The notes under the pieces: generated by a model
The model's input: only the letters and a program-made list of their open reading frames with translations
The model's database searches: none
Told to the model about the DNA's origin: nothing
Part shown: positions 1 to 11,293 of the stretch, in pieces
Position numbering within the stretch: the stretch's first letter is position 1
How the letters are laid out: each line of letters opens with the position of its first letter
Position numbers and translations under genes: made by a program
DNA from: Ipomoea triloba
Taxonomy: Eukaryota; Streptophyta; Magnoliopsida; Solanales; Convolvulaceae
DNA length: 64,000 nt
Direction of reading: 5' to 3'
NCBI RefSeq assembly: GCF_003576645.1
Contig: NC_044924.1
Coordinates: forward strand, 6,903,097-6,967,096

Positions 1-210
1 GAGTGTCTTGAAACCGTAACATCACATCGATGTAACATTTACTTACCTATAATAATCGGGGCTAAATGGCGAAATTTAAACACTAAACTTAAGGATGTTT
101 CACAACTCTAACGTGGAGACAATCATACTATACATACCGTGCATAGATAAAAATTGATAGAGATGAAATTACCATTATATTGCATTTTGTAGTATAGAGT
201 TAGATCAAAC

Positions 211-1046
211 CTGGTGAGCGCGGCAAATGAGATCAAGATCATGTTTCCTCAAGAACTCCGCAACCTTGTCAGCGCCAAAGGTATATGAAACGCCTCTATC
301 ATTCTCACCCCACCCCTTAGTCTCTCTTTCCGGGTCGGACCAAAGCAGATCACAGAGCAGCCCCGCATCCGGCACGTCCACGGGCCGCTCGAGGGCTCTT
401 ATCTGGTCCAAGCTCTCCATCTCCGGCGACAAGCCGCCGTGCATGCAAAGTATCTTATCATCGATGACGGCGGACACAGGGAGACAGTTAAAACACTCGG
501 TGAAGGTCTTCCAGAGGCGAACGCTGTAGCGGCGCTTGCACTCGTCGTAGAATCCGTAGATCCGGTTGATCGAAGCGCATTCGTGGTTTCCTCGGAGGAT
601 GAAGAAGTTATCGGGAAATTTGATTTTGTAGCAGAGGAGAAGACAGATTGTCTCCACGCTCTGCTTCCCTCTGTCGACGTAGTCGCCGAGGAAGAGGTAG
701 TTAGAGTCCGGCGGGAACCCGCCGGATTCGAACAGCCGTAGAAGGTCTGGATACTGGCCGTGAATGTCGCCTGCTGCACCAAATCAACGCTCATTATCGT
801 TATTATACCAATTCCAGCAAGAAATTACACAAATCAATTTCATCAATTTTGAATTTAGGGTTCGTTCTCACCGCAAACATTAATTGGGGCTTCGAGCTCT
901 AAGAGGTTAGGTTGGGTGAGGAAGACATCCCTGGCGACCATACATAATTGACGAATCTCAGATTCCGCAAGATGAATCTTCTTCGATCTGCACTTCCTCC
1001 CTTCCAATAATCTCTCGATTATTCCATCTATTTCTAATCCTTCCAT
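211..1046 (-). CDS. Serine/threonine protein phosphatase PP1 catalytic subunit (TOPP type), 3' part outside window
   Basis: PP1 catalytic subunits remove phosphate from Ser/Thr residues using a two-metal centre. Two exons are visible: 872-1046 and 211-770, with GT..AG borders that keep the frame across a split Gly codon. Exon 1 encodes the N-terminal helix region (MEGLEIDG...). Exon 2 opens with the metal-binding GDIHG motif, followed by GDYVDRG, RGNHECA and the PP1-typical HGGLSPE and LLWSDP segments, and ends at ICRAHQ before a donor at 209-210. The beta12-beta13 loop and C-terminal tail (the part usually reading SAPNYCGEFDN) are therefore in an exon beyond the window start. The start is the ATG at 1046; an in-frame GTG just upstream is not a plausible start. 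A CT-rich run at about 1080-1097 fits a 5' UTR. Which TOPP paralogue this is cannot be decided. Confidence 0.93.
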
Positions 1047-1865
1047 CACCTAAACTAATAATTATAATTATTATTTCTCTTCTTCTCTCTCTCTCCCTGT
1101 TTTTAACCCTCTTCGATTTCTGATGTGTTTTCTGCAGCATTCGTCTGCGGTTCTACAAATTATCCGAAATCCCACAAATCGGAATTGAAAAATGTAGAGA
1201 GGAAATAATTACACAAAAATGTGAGTAGGGAGATCAAGAGAATGCAAATTGATCCACATATATTTGCTATAAGAAGTTTCTCTCATACACACAAAAATTA
1301 TATCAAATTATATTAATATAATAATTCTTGAACCTCTAATTTTTTAATGATTTTGATTGTATATTAACTAACAAGCTCAACCTCTAAAACACAAAATAAC
1401 AAAACTTTAACAATCTTTATTGATGCTAGACAAAAAATCACCACCTTATAAAAAGTTAATAACTGAGAGACTGAAATCCATTATTTCATATAATATAAAC
1501 CAAATAATATTTGTTTTACTAAAAGAACATTTTCCATATCAAAATATAATCTTAGGGTAATCACAATCACAAGATGTAGGTAATGTACCACTAATTTGAT
1601 ATAAGTTGGTGGTTCGATTACCATATAAATATATAATCATCTCAAGTGGCCTACCAAAGCCACCAGGGAAAACACATGAAATATACTCCGGAGATCAATG
1701 GTGGATGGTATGCCGTATACAGTATACACACTTGTTTTGAAAATGGAAACACTACTAGATATAATGTGAGATGTGATAGGCTTCCAAACACTATTACATG
1801 AATGAAAGATATATTCACCAAGATGATGACATCCTTTTGTAACAAAGACTGAAACCAAATGGGGT
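1047..1865. other. Intergenic: PP1 5' flank and CDKB1 3' flank
   Basis: About 820 bp of AT-rich DNA between the start of the PP1 gene and the stop of CDKB1, both on the minus strand. The part next to PP1 should hold its promoter and CT-rich leader; the part next to CDKB1 holds its 3' UTR. I see no further gene. Confidence 0.6.
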
Positions 1866-4808
1866 TCAGAACTGAGACTTGTCCAAGCTGTCAAAGTAGG
1901 GATGATCAAGAGCAGCTTTTGCTGATATCCTATCAGCTGGATCATATTTCAGCATATTCTGTATGTCAGCAACAATGCAATTGTTTTAGTAAAAGGAAGA
2001 CTATCATCATATAATTATCCAAGGAATAAAATGTCAGCGTACAGCTCAAAAATGCATGCTTGGTTGTTTCCATATACCTAGAATAATAATTAAACATCGG
2101 GTACAACACAAAATATATGCTTAGTTGTTCTCTAATATCTGGGACAATTAAACACCGGGTACAACTCAAAATGTATGATTGGTTGTTCCCATATACCCAA
2201 GGCAATTAAACACCGGGTACAGCTCAAATTGCATACTTGGTTGTTCCTACGTACTTGAGACAATAAACACCGGGTCAACCCAAAATATATGATTGGTTGT
2301 TCCCATATACCCGAGGCAATTAAACACCTAGTACAACTCAAATCGCATACTTGGATTGTTCCTACATACTTGAGACAATAAACAGCGGGTACAACCCAAA
2401 ATGTATGCTCGGTTGTTTCCACATACCCAGGACAATTAGTATAACTCAAAATGCATGTTTGGTTGTTCCCACATACCCAGTGCAATTCAAAAAGAGTTTT
2501 TGGTTGTATTAGGTGTTAACAGCACCTTACACGCTCCCAAAGATTTTAACTTGAGAAAGATTACTCAAAAATCTTACAGAAAGCAGAAATTACCGTTAGA
2601 AGGTCCACACCATCTGGACCCAGAGTTGGGACAGCACGAGCCAAGCTCTGAGGCTCCCATTGTGGATACACATGCCAATCTCGCAGAGAACTCACTCCAG
2701 GCCACTGCTGCTCAGTTGGTGTTCCTAGCAACCTTCATGGGTACACCACAGAAAGAGAAGTCATTCTATAAGACCTAAGTAGAACAGACAATATAGGTTT
2801 TATGCTAATTTGATTGTTGTTCCTTAAACAGATACACATGGATGATTAAGGGAAATGCTCAAATGAAAACAAAGATAGATTGGGAAGTGCTACTTCATTA
2901 ATAATTCACATTACAACTCCTGATCTAGAGATAATTAGGACAATTCTTGATCATTTCATATCTACTTAGGTGTACCATATTGGGCACCGTAATTTATTCC
3001 TCCACTATCCTGTCAGACTAGGGTGTTAGGGCCCTAGGGGAGAGGGAATTTCACCTTTTGTGGACAAAAAATGAGTCCAAATAGAACTAACTCATCCTAA
3101 TAGAACCCCACCAACAAGAACCAACTTATCTGTCTAGAATCTAATAGAAGTTTTTGGCACTCTCTATTAGTCTGCTCAAAAATTGTTTCCATATCCATAT
3201 TCAAGGCTAGATCACAGATTCACCATTAAGAATGATGTACCAATGTCTTAACACAAGCTGAAGTAGTAGTAGCAACAATGCTAGTTTTGCAGTTATTAAG
3301 CAATGTGTTGTGGAAGAGATAATAAAGTGAAAAGAACACAAGGAACTGCAGACAAATTCCATTTTAGTACTGAAACCTGAATATGTGAAGCAGTTGCTGA
3401 AACTCAGAATCCCCAGGGAATAATGCTTGTTTCCTTACCATCTCAGCTGCATCAAGAACCAGAATATTAAGCAACAACAGAGGATAAAATAAGCAACTGC
3501 TTTCAGAAACAACTATTCTGGTTGGGCAAAATCTAACTGTAGCTTTGTGGAACAATGGATAATAAGATCACAGTGCGGTACTTGACAACATGGAAGTTTT
3601 GTGCATCAAAAAAAGCAATTGTAAATTTTATTTTTTTAAAAAAGTGAGGCAATCCCATTAAGGTTGTAGAGGGAAGCAAAAGTGTTTACAATTCTTTCAT
3701 GATCAATCAGTCAATCAACTGAAAGGCAGAATTAATCCTGGAATATATATACAGCCAAAATAACCTCAAAACCTTATTTAGCCACAAGTCGTAAAAACCA
3801 TTGCAAGTAAATTTGAAGAATGATACGATCCCACCTCTAAATTGTGGAGTGATACTTAAGTTGAAGTCAAAACACCACTCACTAGCAAGCTAGCTTTTGT
3901 AGTAAAGTTAGGGTTTTGGTTAGGGTTCGGTATCAAAGAATCAACAATCAAGTGCCAAGAATGGCATCATATGCCCTACTAATCACTGGACTTTTCACCC
4001 GTTATGAACAAGGAGACTGGAAACTGAATAAAGCTTACCGAAAATACAACCAACAGACCACATATCAACTGCAGTCGAGTAATGAGTGGATCCCAAGAGC
4101 ACTTCTGGGGCTCTGTACCATAGGGTCACAATCTGATTCGAAATAAAAACACAACCGTAAGATAGAAAAGTTTATGAGAGATCAGGAGGAAATGAGATCA
4201 GAAATTAACAAACCTCATGAGTGTAGCTCTTGAGGGGCACAGTGAAAGACCTTCCAAGACCGAGATCGGCAATCTTGAGTATACCCTTATCCTTGTCAAC
4301 CAAAAGGTTCTGTGGCTTAAGATCTCTGAAAAGGGAAACGAAGAACCATCAAACATCGCAGAGCAAATTCAATCAAAACAGGAAGATCAACTCGAATCAA
4401 ATACCTATGGAGAACGCCGTGGCTGTGGCAGTGAGCAACGCCCTTGCACAACTGATATAGAAAGCTCTGGATCAGCGTAGGCGGGAGAGCCCTAGGGTTT
4501 GGGCCTTTGCGGTGGGAATCAATGTATTTCTTGAGATCGGTGTCGAGATACTCGAACACTAGGTAAAGCAGAGGCTTTCCTTTCTTGTCGACGTGCTCGA
4601 CGCAGAGGAGGCGCACGATGTAGAGCGAGTTGGAGAGCATCTGGAGAAGAGAAACCTCCCGGAGAGCCGTCGGCGGGATTCCCTCCTCGTCCATTTCTAG
4701 GCGCGTCTTCTTCAGAGCCACCAGCTGTCCCGTCGCCTTGTCCTTCGCCTTGTACACCTTCCCGTACGTCCCTTCGCCCACCTTCTCCAGCTTCTCGTAC
4801 TTCTCCAT
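1866..4808 (-). CDS. CDKB1: B1-type cyclin-dependent kinase (CDKB1)
   Basis: Plant-specific mitotic kinase acting at G2/M with A/B-type cyclins. Six exons join in frame: 4405-4808, 4214-4325, 4039-4132, 3377-3446, 2594-2732 and 1866-1958, giving 912 nt and 303 aa, the usual length. The glycine loop GEGTYG is at residues 11-16 and the ATP lysine at 33. The cyclin-binding helix reads PPTALRE (45-51), diagnostic of CDKB1; CDKB2 has PPTTLRE or PSTTLRE. HRDLKPQN spans the exon 1/2 junction, followed by DLGLGR, the T-loop and the APEVLLG segment. The protein ends in SLDKSQF, as in other CDKB1 proteins. Upstream in-frame residues are untranslated; MEKYEK at 4808 is the family start. Intron 5 is long and carries a minisatellite. 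Cell-cycle-dependent transcription is known for the family, but I could not pick out a convincing E2F site. Confidence 0.96.
2040..2485. repeat. Minisatellite of about 58-bp units in CDKB1 intron 5
   Basis: About eight imperfect direct copies run through this interval. Each contains a TTGGTTGTTCC-like block, a CATATACCC-like block, an ACAATTAAACACCGGGTACAAC-like block and a CTCAAAATG-like block. Copies begin near 2051, 2111, 2170, 2230, 2284, 2343, 2400 and 2450. Units alternate between two variants (CATATACCC versus CTACGTACTTGAG), so the original amplification may have been of a dimer. It lies wholly inside the intron between CDKB1 exons 5 and 6. Confidence 0.85.
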
Positions 4809-5148
4809 TTCCGTGCCGATCTCTTTCACTCTTCTTCTTCTTCTTGGTGGAACTTGAGAGAAGATTTTTCTCTCACTCTCTCTGTTTCTTCCGATCGACT
4901 GATGAATTGGGAATTTCAATTCAAATTTTGAGGTTTTGGGACGCGGCGAGGGAGCGTTTGTGTAACTGATACTATGATTGTCACGTGCTTCCCTCCCTTC
5001 GTTTTGAAATTTGAATCCTGATCTCACGTGCTTCTACTGGTCACTCCCTAATTACTCCGTAGTAATTCCCACGGAGTATCATATTGATTCTGTTTGGTAG
5101 AGCTTATAGCTTATTTTAAACTACTAATAAATTATAAGCTCTGTTTGG
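4809..5148. other. CDKB1 leader and promoter region
   Basis: The 340 bp upstream of the CDKB1 start. Next to the ATG there is a pyrimidine/purine-asymmetric stretch (TCTTCTTCTTCTTCTT at 4835-4850 on the plus strand) and a short GC-rich patch near 4940-4955, both typical of a plant leader. A short inverted TACTCCGTA...ACGGAGTA motif follows at about 5053-5078. I could not assign a TATA box or a confident E2F element. Confidence 0.4.
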
Positions 5149-5711
5149 TAATGTTTTCAAAATAAGCTAGTAGCTTAAAATAATAACTTATTTTGAAACG
5201 CTACTTGGGTAGCTTTTCAAAATAAGCTAGTAGCTTTTTAACTTTTTTCCATCATTATCCTTATTATTTTAAATAAATGACATCCTTTACCCCTCTCAAT
5301 TAAAACCCTTTTGATATTTTCTTTTCATTATGTTTGGTTGTAATTTAAGTTTGATATTTATGTTTAAACATTAATTTTTGTATGAACTAATCTTATGAAT
5401 TATAAATATTTTTTTTTACTTTATATATTTTCAAATATATGTTCTTACTTTATATTTTATTTAAATATATTGATTTTATTATTTTATATTTTAATATATA
5501 AACAAACCTATTTAAATTTAAAATTATTTAAATTGTATGAAGATGTCCTTTTTAATCTTTTTTATATTTATCAGTTTATCAAAAAACTAATTTTACCAAA
5601 CACTTTTAAGCATACCAGCTCCTCAGGTTTCAGCTTCGAGCTTATAGCTTTTCAGTTTTCAGCTACTTTTAAGCTTTCAGCTACCTTTTCAGCTAAGTTT
5701 GCCAAACATAG
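5149..5711. mobile_element. hAT-like MITE or foldback element
   Basis: Starts CTCTGTTTGGTAATG and ends GCCAAACATAG, so the ends are inverted (CTCTGTTTGG against CTATGTTTGG). Subterminal regions carry repeated AGCT-rich words (AAGCTAGTAGCTT on the left; TTTCAGCTACCTTTTCAGCT on the right). The interior is extremely AT-rich with no coding capacity. An exact target-site duplication could not be confirmed. Confidence 0.55.
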
Positions 5712-5723
5712 CCATTATGGGGG

Positions 5724-5929
5724 TGTTTGGCAATCAGCTGATAGTTGGTAGCTAATTGGTTTAGCTGATAATTGATAGCTGATTGTGTTAACTGATTTGA
5801 CCAGCTGATTGTATCAACTGATTATAGAAAAGTGTTTGGTAAATTAGATGTTTACTTTCAGCTGATTGGATGTAAAATGACCTATAAGGGCATTGTACTA
5901 ATTTCTTAATTTTTAAATTACTTTTTCAA

Positions 5930-5968
<39 letters not shown>

Positions 5969-7000
5969 CTCTAAATTGCAAATTGAAGAGAAAGCACTAA
6001 TTTTGAACTTCTTTTAATTAAAAAGAAGGCACTAATTTTAAGTTGTGAATTGAAGAGTGACTACCGTGAGTATTGCGTAGCGGCAATCAACATGGATAGG
6101 AGACTAGAAGAGGCAGATCCAAAAAGGCAGTCACGGTTTCGCGGAGGAAAGAGGGATAATGCGAATGTATGCTGCTGAAGGATTAGAGATTAAAGGATAA
6201 AATGGCCATTTAGCAAAGCAGCTATTTTTATTTTATTTTATTTTGAAAATCAAAACTATCATTCCATTACGTAATAGGAAACTCAAAGGTACAACTTGGA
6301 GGCATAAATTGCCAATACCTAGAGTCTCTATACAATAAGGTGGATTTGGCCAACTCATGGGCCTGAATATTCTTTGTCTTAGTTACATATTTAATGGACA
6401 CATGAGATAGCGATGTCATGATAAACTTGCATTCCTTTTTGAGTATGCCACCATAGGAACGGTCATCCTTTAAGCTATTGCACGCGTTCATACAATTCGA
6501 TAAAACAGTAACCGGATCCCAATCCTGGCCTTTAATCCATGATAGTGCTTCTTTTATAGCCCAAACCTCAGCTAGGTATGGGTCCATATTGCAGAGCCCG
6601 AACAGGCAGCCACATGTCGATTTGCATTATTTACTACAATTGCGCCGAATCCAGCCAAGTCGTGTTCTTCAAATAGGGCAGCGTCCACAAAGCATCTCAT
6701 GCCTGAGTTTGAAAGGTTGTGTTCATTGCTTCTTGACAATGTAGTGCCAACCCTGGTTGCGTAAGCCTCCTGCCAAGTTCTTTGCCATGCATGAGCTTGC
6801 CGCCATACCGTGTTTGCTATGAAAGCAGCTATTTCGAAACGCTACACTCATCAACTTTTTCTATTTTGGCTTATTAAGCCAATAAGTCAGACCAATAAGT
6901 CATTTACCAAACACTAGAAAACAGCTTATTGATTGGTCAAATCAGCTATTTTTGGTCAAGTAAGCTATTTTTTGGCTGATAAGCCAATAACCAAACACCC
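5724..7000. mobile_element. hAT-like MITE, split by a nested LINE insertion
   Basis: Begins GGGTGTTTGGCAATCAGCTG and ends ATAACCAAACACCC, the inverted complement. Subterminal AGCTGATT words are repeated many times. Removing the nested insertion at 6228-6821 leaves an element of about 670 bp with continuous flanks. It also contains a (TTA)n microsatellite at about 5935-5967. No intact target-site duplication is visible at the outer ends. Confidence 0.6.
6228..6821 (-). mobile_element. 5'-truncated LINE end with RNase H remnant, 13-bp target-site duplication
   Basis: Minus-strand non-LTR retrotransposon fragment. It encodes an RVT_3-type RNase H-like domain: DAALFEE...LAGFGAIVV, then after a frameshift near 6590 AEVWAIKEALSWIKG, and downstream a K-N-x-x-A-H-x-L-A signature (KNIQAHELA). 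The 3' end is a (TTTTA)n tract (plus-strand view), equivalent to a TAAAA tail. It is flanked by an exact 13-bp direct repeat, AAAGCAGCTATTT, at 6215-6227 and 6822-6834. The frameshift makes it a dead copy. It sits inside the MITE at 5724-7000 and is younger than it. Confidence 0.85.
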
Positions 7001-7022
7001 TCTATATGGAATAAATTTATGA

Positions 7023-7402
7023 GAAAATGTCAAATACATTTTTGAACTTTATATGATCAAACATTATAATTAAACACATCAACATGTCAATTTAGTGCAT
7101 TGAAGCACAAAACCAAAATAGTGACCTATAATAGCTATAGGTCACTATGGGTTCCGACAAGGTTAAAGAAGGCGATCGGCGACCGTTCCTTTGTTGCGGG
7201 TCACTGATTTTTCTTTCTAGAGGTTGCTGGAACATTGTCGGAACCCCAGCGCCCTGCTATTATAGGTCACTACTCACTACTATTCAATTTTTGGATTTCA
7301 ATGCACTAAATTGACATGCTAATGTGCTTAATTGTAACTTTTAAAAATTCGATAATTTAATTGACTTTTCATATAAAATTCGAAAGTGTATTTGACAATT
7401 TT
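7023..7402. mobile_element. Short inverted-repeat element (MITE)
   Basis: About 380 bp. The left end GAAAATGTCAAATACATTTTTG matches the complement of the right end, CGAAAGTGTATTTGACAATTTTC. Further inward, ACATGTCAATTTAGTGCATTGAA (7083-7105) mirrors TTCAATGCACTAAATTGACATG (7299-7320), and GACCTATAATAGC is mirrored by GCTATTATAGGTC. The whole could fold into a hairpin around a GC-richer centre. A possible 6-bp duplication ATTTAT lies at 7015-7020 and 7408-7413, slightly offset from the ends. Confidence 0.65.
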
Positions 7403-9093
7403 CCTACATTTATACTACTCATTTATTTTTCTTCTATTAATGGTTTTGTTTGGCAATTAGCGGTTCACGGATTGTGTCCACAGTTTTGTCCAACATATTA
7501 ATTTAGCGGTTTATAAAGAAATATTTGGTAAGATTATTTGTTTACTTTAGTGGTTAACATGTAAAAGAATGCTCCGCATAAAAAAAGACATTCATAACAA
7601 AAATAGTAATAATAATAATATTATTATTATTATTAAAATGGAAAATAAATAGTAACAACGACGACAACGATGACAACAATAACAATAATAATAACAATAA
7701 CTAAAAACAAAACAAAAACAAAAAAAAAAAAAAACAAATGTGGTCAAACACTTTATGACATATAAATATAAATAATTATGTCTATAATAAATCAATTTTG
7801 ATACATTTTTTAAAGGTTTATGTGTAAAAATAATGTCAAGTTGTATCATATAATCATTACTTAGCAAGATCTATTTGATTTTACCTTTATTTCTATCAAA
7901 TATTTTCATATTCATTTTTATTCATTGGGCAATTTATAAGTGTGCATTGTGCATATTTATAACTAGTGGTAATGAACAAAAGATATAATTAAAAGAATAA
8001 AAGATACAATTAAAAGATACTTGCGGACGTTGCGGTAGAGTCATGGACTCGCAAGAAATTGAGAAAAAAGTAATCATGTTTACTTCATTTTGTTTTTCAT
8101 TTTTTCACACTTTTCTCATTTTTATTTTTCCATTAAAAAAATGATAGAAAAGCAATTGTTTATCAACATATATTTTCCATCTATTCTTCAAATGAGAAAA
8201 TATAAAGTTATTTAAACAACCTTAATAAGATGGGTTTGAATATTGATGGCCGGGCTTGAAATGTGTTTAGAGCATTCTTAATAGTGAGGTCTTTTGCAAT
8301 TTTTTGAGAGATTTTGTAAGTGTGATTAGGAAAGAGAAAATGGGAAGAAAGTAAAAGAAAAAAAATTGATTTTTAAAAAAATTTAAAAACAAATCTACCA
8401 AACGCGCCCGTTGGGCGCCTACTGTATGCAAAACGCGCACAACTTGTGATGTTTTACGCAAATTAATGTCAGAATTTATTGTTCCATTAACCCAAAATTG
8501 GAGATGAACCTTTGTCTTCTCTCACGTACCTCCTCTCTTCTCCATGTGGCATTTTCATCCTCAAAAACATGAATAAAACACTGGTGTGGATGCTCTTAGA
8601 TAGTAGTGACATTCTCGTGCCCAATTGTGTGTGTGTGTGTAATATGTTTGAAAATGACTTTCGAGTACTATATGGTTAGTGTCAATCGAGTTTGGAATAT
8701 AATGGTTACATGCATGTAATATTTATTGGTATTTGAGTAGTTTTAACTTCGAATTTGAAAATAACTAAATATATGAGTACTTACCCATTGTCATTCTTGG
8801 TAACATGGGTAGACCAAACAAACAAAATATGTAGATAGTATGAATAATGATGGTGATAGAATGGTAAGTAGATAAGGGAGGTGATAGAGTATGTAGGTAG
8901 TGGTAGAGGGATATAGAACATAGTTAGGTAGATGATACGAGTAAACAAATACAAATAAGTGAAGTAGAAGTTTATAGGCGAAAAAAAAAATTAGAAAAAA
9001 AAACTATTTTCTAAATCATAATTTCTATTTTCTGTTTTCCATTTCACAGAAAATAGAAGATTTTTTATTTTTTTTTCAAAAACTAAATGGGGA

Positions 9094-9132
<39 letters not shown>
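7403..9132. other. AT-rich intergenic DNA with microsatellites
   Basis: No gene is recognised. Contains (TAA)n/(TTA)n at about 7605-7635, ACAACG/AACAATAA-like low-complexity DNA at 7650-7700, an A-run at 7722-7735 and (GT)n at 8627-8640. The end runs into a T-homopolymer next to the assembly gap. Open frames here are products of low-complexity sequence. Confidence 0.6.
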
Positions 9133-9468
9133 NNNNNNNNNNNNNNNNNNNNNNNNNNNNNNNNNNNNNNNNNNNNNNNNNNNNNNNNNNNNNNNNNNNN
9201 NNNNNNNNNNNNNNNNNNNNNNNNNNNNNNNNNNNNNNNNNNNNNNNNNNNNNNNNNNNNNNNNNNNNNNNNNNNNNNNNNNNNNNNNNNNNNNNNNNNN
9301 NNNNNNNNNNNNNNNNNNNNNNNNNNNNNNNNNNNNNNNNNNNNNNNNNNNNNNNNNNNNNNNNNNNNNNNNNNNNNNNNNNNNNNNNNNNNNNNNNNNN
9401 NNNNNNNNNNNNNNNNNNNNNNNNNNNNNNNNNNNNNNNNNNNNNNNNNNNNNNNNNNNNNNNNNNNN
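9133..9468. other. Assembly gap (336 N)
   Basis: Undetermined bases. The left flank is a T-run of more than 30 bases and the right flank an A-run followed by another T-run of about 30, so the gap probably reflects homopolymer or hairpin trouble rather than a large missing gene. True size is unknown. Confidence 0.95.
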
Positions 9469-9485
9469 AAAAAAAAAAAAAAAGA

Positions 9486-9523
<38 letters not shown>

Positions 9524-10777
9524 AGATGGTAGTAGGAGGATGATGTGGAGTGTTAGGATCCACAAATAAACTAAGAAGAAATCCCAACCAATAAGGATGC
9601 CTTTCGGCAGAGCAAATGCAATATATGCATTATGCATGGTGACATATTACAAGTAAACCATATAAAAGTTGACCATTTTTGGTCCGTAATGTGAACTAAT
9701 CCAAGCTTTCATGGTCTCGTTGTCAGCAAAACAACATTGGAAGGGTTAGCTGGTGTTCAAGTGAGAGCATGGAAGTGAGATGTGTCGGCATGCAGAGACA
9801 AATAAGTAGTTTTGGTACATGGTCTATGTAGGGTTGCAACCACATAGGTTTCCAATTTGCATTTCTCCACCTTATTCTTCAAGAATAGACTAAGAGCAAC
9901 CATGATTTTTGCTAAGTTTTTGAAAAAGATTTTCTGACTAATGAGAGAAGTGATTTTTGTAGAGTTTTTATTCCAATAAATGTAGTTTTTTGTGGGCCCA
10001 AGATTTTTTGTGCCAATCTCCTTGGGGGCACAGGGTGGTACACAACCAAGGGCACTGTCATGCCTCTCCCCGTGCAAGGTGTCTTCAGTGTCTTGCTTGG
10101 TTCATTAAACTTCGCCTTCACTCAAAAAAAATTATGGATCCGCTATTGATGGGAGTATGAAAAATATTTAAAATGCTAATTAAAAATGTTATTACAATTA
10201 TTTTAAAACAATGTATGAATGGAATAACGGATCATTCTTTTTACACATGTCTCGTCTAAAATATAAAGAAAACATATGAAAAGACAATCTGAACAAAAAT
10301 AAAATTAAATAAAGGATGGTACGAATCCTCTCACCTCCATGCGTGTCGTGACCTGAGTTGTGGGGTTTCAATCAAGTTAATTAAAGAGTTAATAAGACAT
10401 GGATGATGGATTTTTTTTTTTTTTTTTTGAAAATCATGGATGATGGATTAGTTATGCTGAATAATTAAAAAAAAAATCAGATTAATAGATTAGGGAAGAG
10501 GGAATATATACTGTACCAAATATTCTACTTTAGCAAGTTGGGCATATGATAAACCGATGACGTGTTGCATGCTTGGAGCGAATCTTTGGTCTGAGGGCAT
10601 AAACTCGCTCTTTCATAGGCTTATTCCCTCTCAGTGTGTGTTGGAAGGGCCAAATACCCCAAACCCTTGACCCACCCCACTCCCATCCAATATTCTTCTT
10701 CATGCTCAGCTCCATTTCCACCACACAAATTCTTCAATCTTTTCTCACTCCCTCTTTCTCTCTGCCAAACCAAAGCC
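9469..10777. other. Intergenic region before the cysteine-rich protein gene
   Basis: AT-rich sequence with no recognised gene. The segment 9990-10100 contains a GC-richer patch (GGGGGCACAGGGTGGTACACA) that looks like decayed repeat. The last roughly 130 bp before 10778 are pyrimidine-rich (CTCACTCCCTCTTTCTCTCTGCC), consistent with a leader. Confidence 0.45.
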
Positions 10778-11293
10778 ATGAATCATCATCAATCAGGTCT
10801 CAAGCGTGCCAAAGATCCAATTCTATTCCTCTTCTTACTGCTCCTCCTCTTCATCTTCCACTTGGTTATGCTTGAAGGTGAGCTGAGCTTAATTTGATTT
10901 CCTGCAATTCAAAAGTATTCGATTCGTTCGCGATTACATATGGTGTTAGTATATGTGTAAAGAGTGTTGTTACTTGTAACTGTGCATGCAGGATCCTCTC
11001 AATCTCATGCAGTTGATGAGCCATCAGAATCACCGGGACTGGCCGGAAAACTGCTGCTGCAGCCATTGACCACCGCCCCGGAGTTCAGAGTTGACATGGA
11101 ATCAGCGGGAAGGAGGCGGTTGGCACCTTTCCAGCTGTGTTTGGCGTGCAAGTGTTGTGTGTCAGCTGCAGACCCAAACACCTGCGCTACCATGCCTTGC
11201 TGCTTCGGGATTGACTGCCAGCTTCCAAACAAGCCTTTTGGGGTCTGCGCTTTTGTGCCCAAGACTTGCAACTGCACCTCCTGTGCTGTCTAG
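10778..11293 (+). CDS. Small secreted cysteine-rich protein (DUF7866-like)
   Basis: Two exons, 10778-10877 and 10992-11293, join across a split Gly codon to give 133 aa. After a short basic start (MNHHQSGLKRAKDP), residues 15-31 form a strongly hydrophobic Leu/Phe stretch that fits a signal peptide or anchor. A variable linker leads to a basic RRRL motif, which could be a processing site, and then a compact C-terminal module with 12 cysteines in the order CxxC, CC, C, CC, C, C, CxC, C, ending NCTSCAV. The RRRLxxFQLCxxCxCC...PCCFGIxCxxPNKPFGVCxFxPKTCNC layout matches, from memory, an uncharacterised plant family labelled DUF7866. No function is known to me. Even cysteine number and secretion suggest a disulphide-stabilised apoplastic peptide. 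It stands alone between AT-rich spacers. Confidence 0.8.

Noticed and set aside
2132..2485. 117-codon minus-strand frame with repeated amino-acid blocks
   Set aside because: It is the translation of the CDKB1 intron minisatellite and lies inside a well-supported intron.
2040..2485. CRISPR-like regular array
   Set aside because: Units are contiguous with no unique spacers, copies are diverged, and the host is a plant; it is a minisatellite.
2455..2778. 107-codon plus-strand frame
   Set aside because: Antisense shadow of CDKB1 exon 5 and its intron borders.
4317..5027. Longer N-terminus for CDKB1 starting upstream of MEKYEK
   Set aside because: All CDKB1 proteins start at [16 protein letters not shown]; the upstream part is the untranslated leader.
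8991..9637. Long open frames on both strands across the N gap
   Set aside because: They consist of homopolymer Lys/Phe runs and undetermined residues; not genes.
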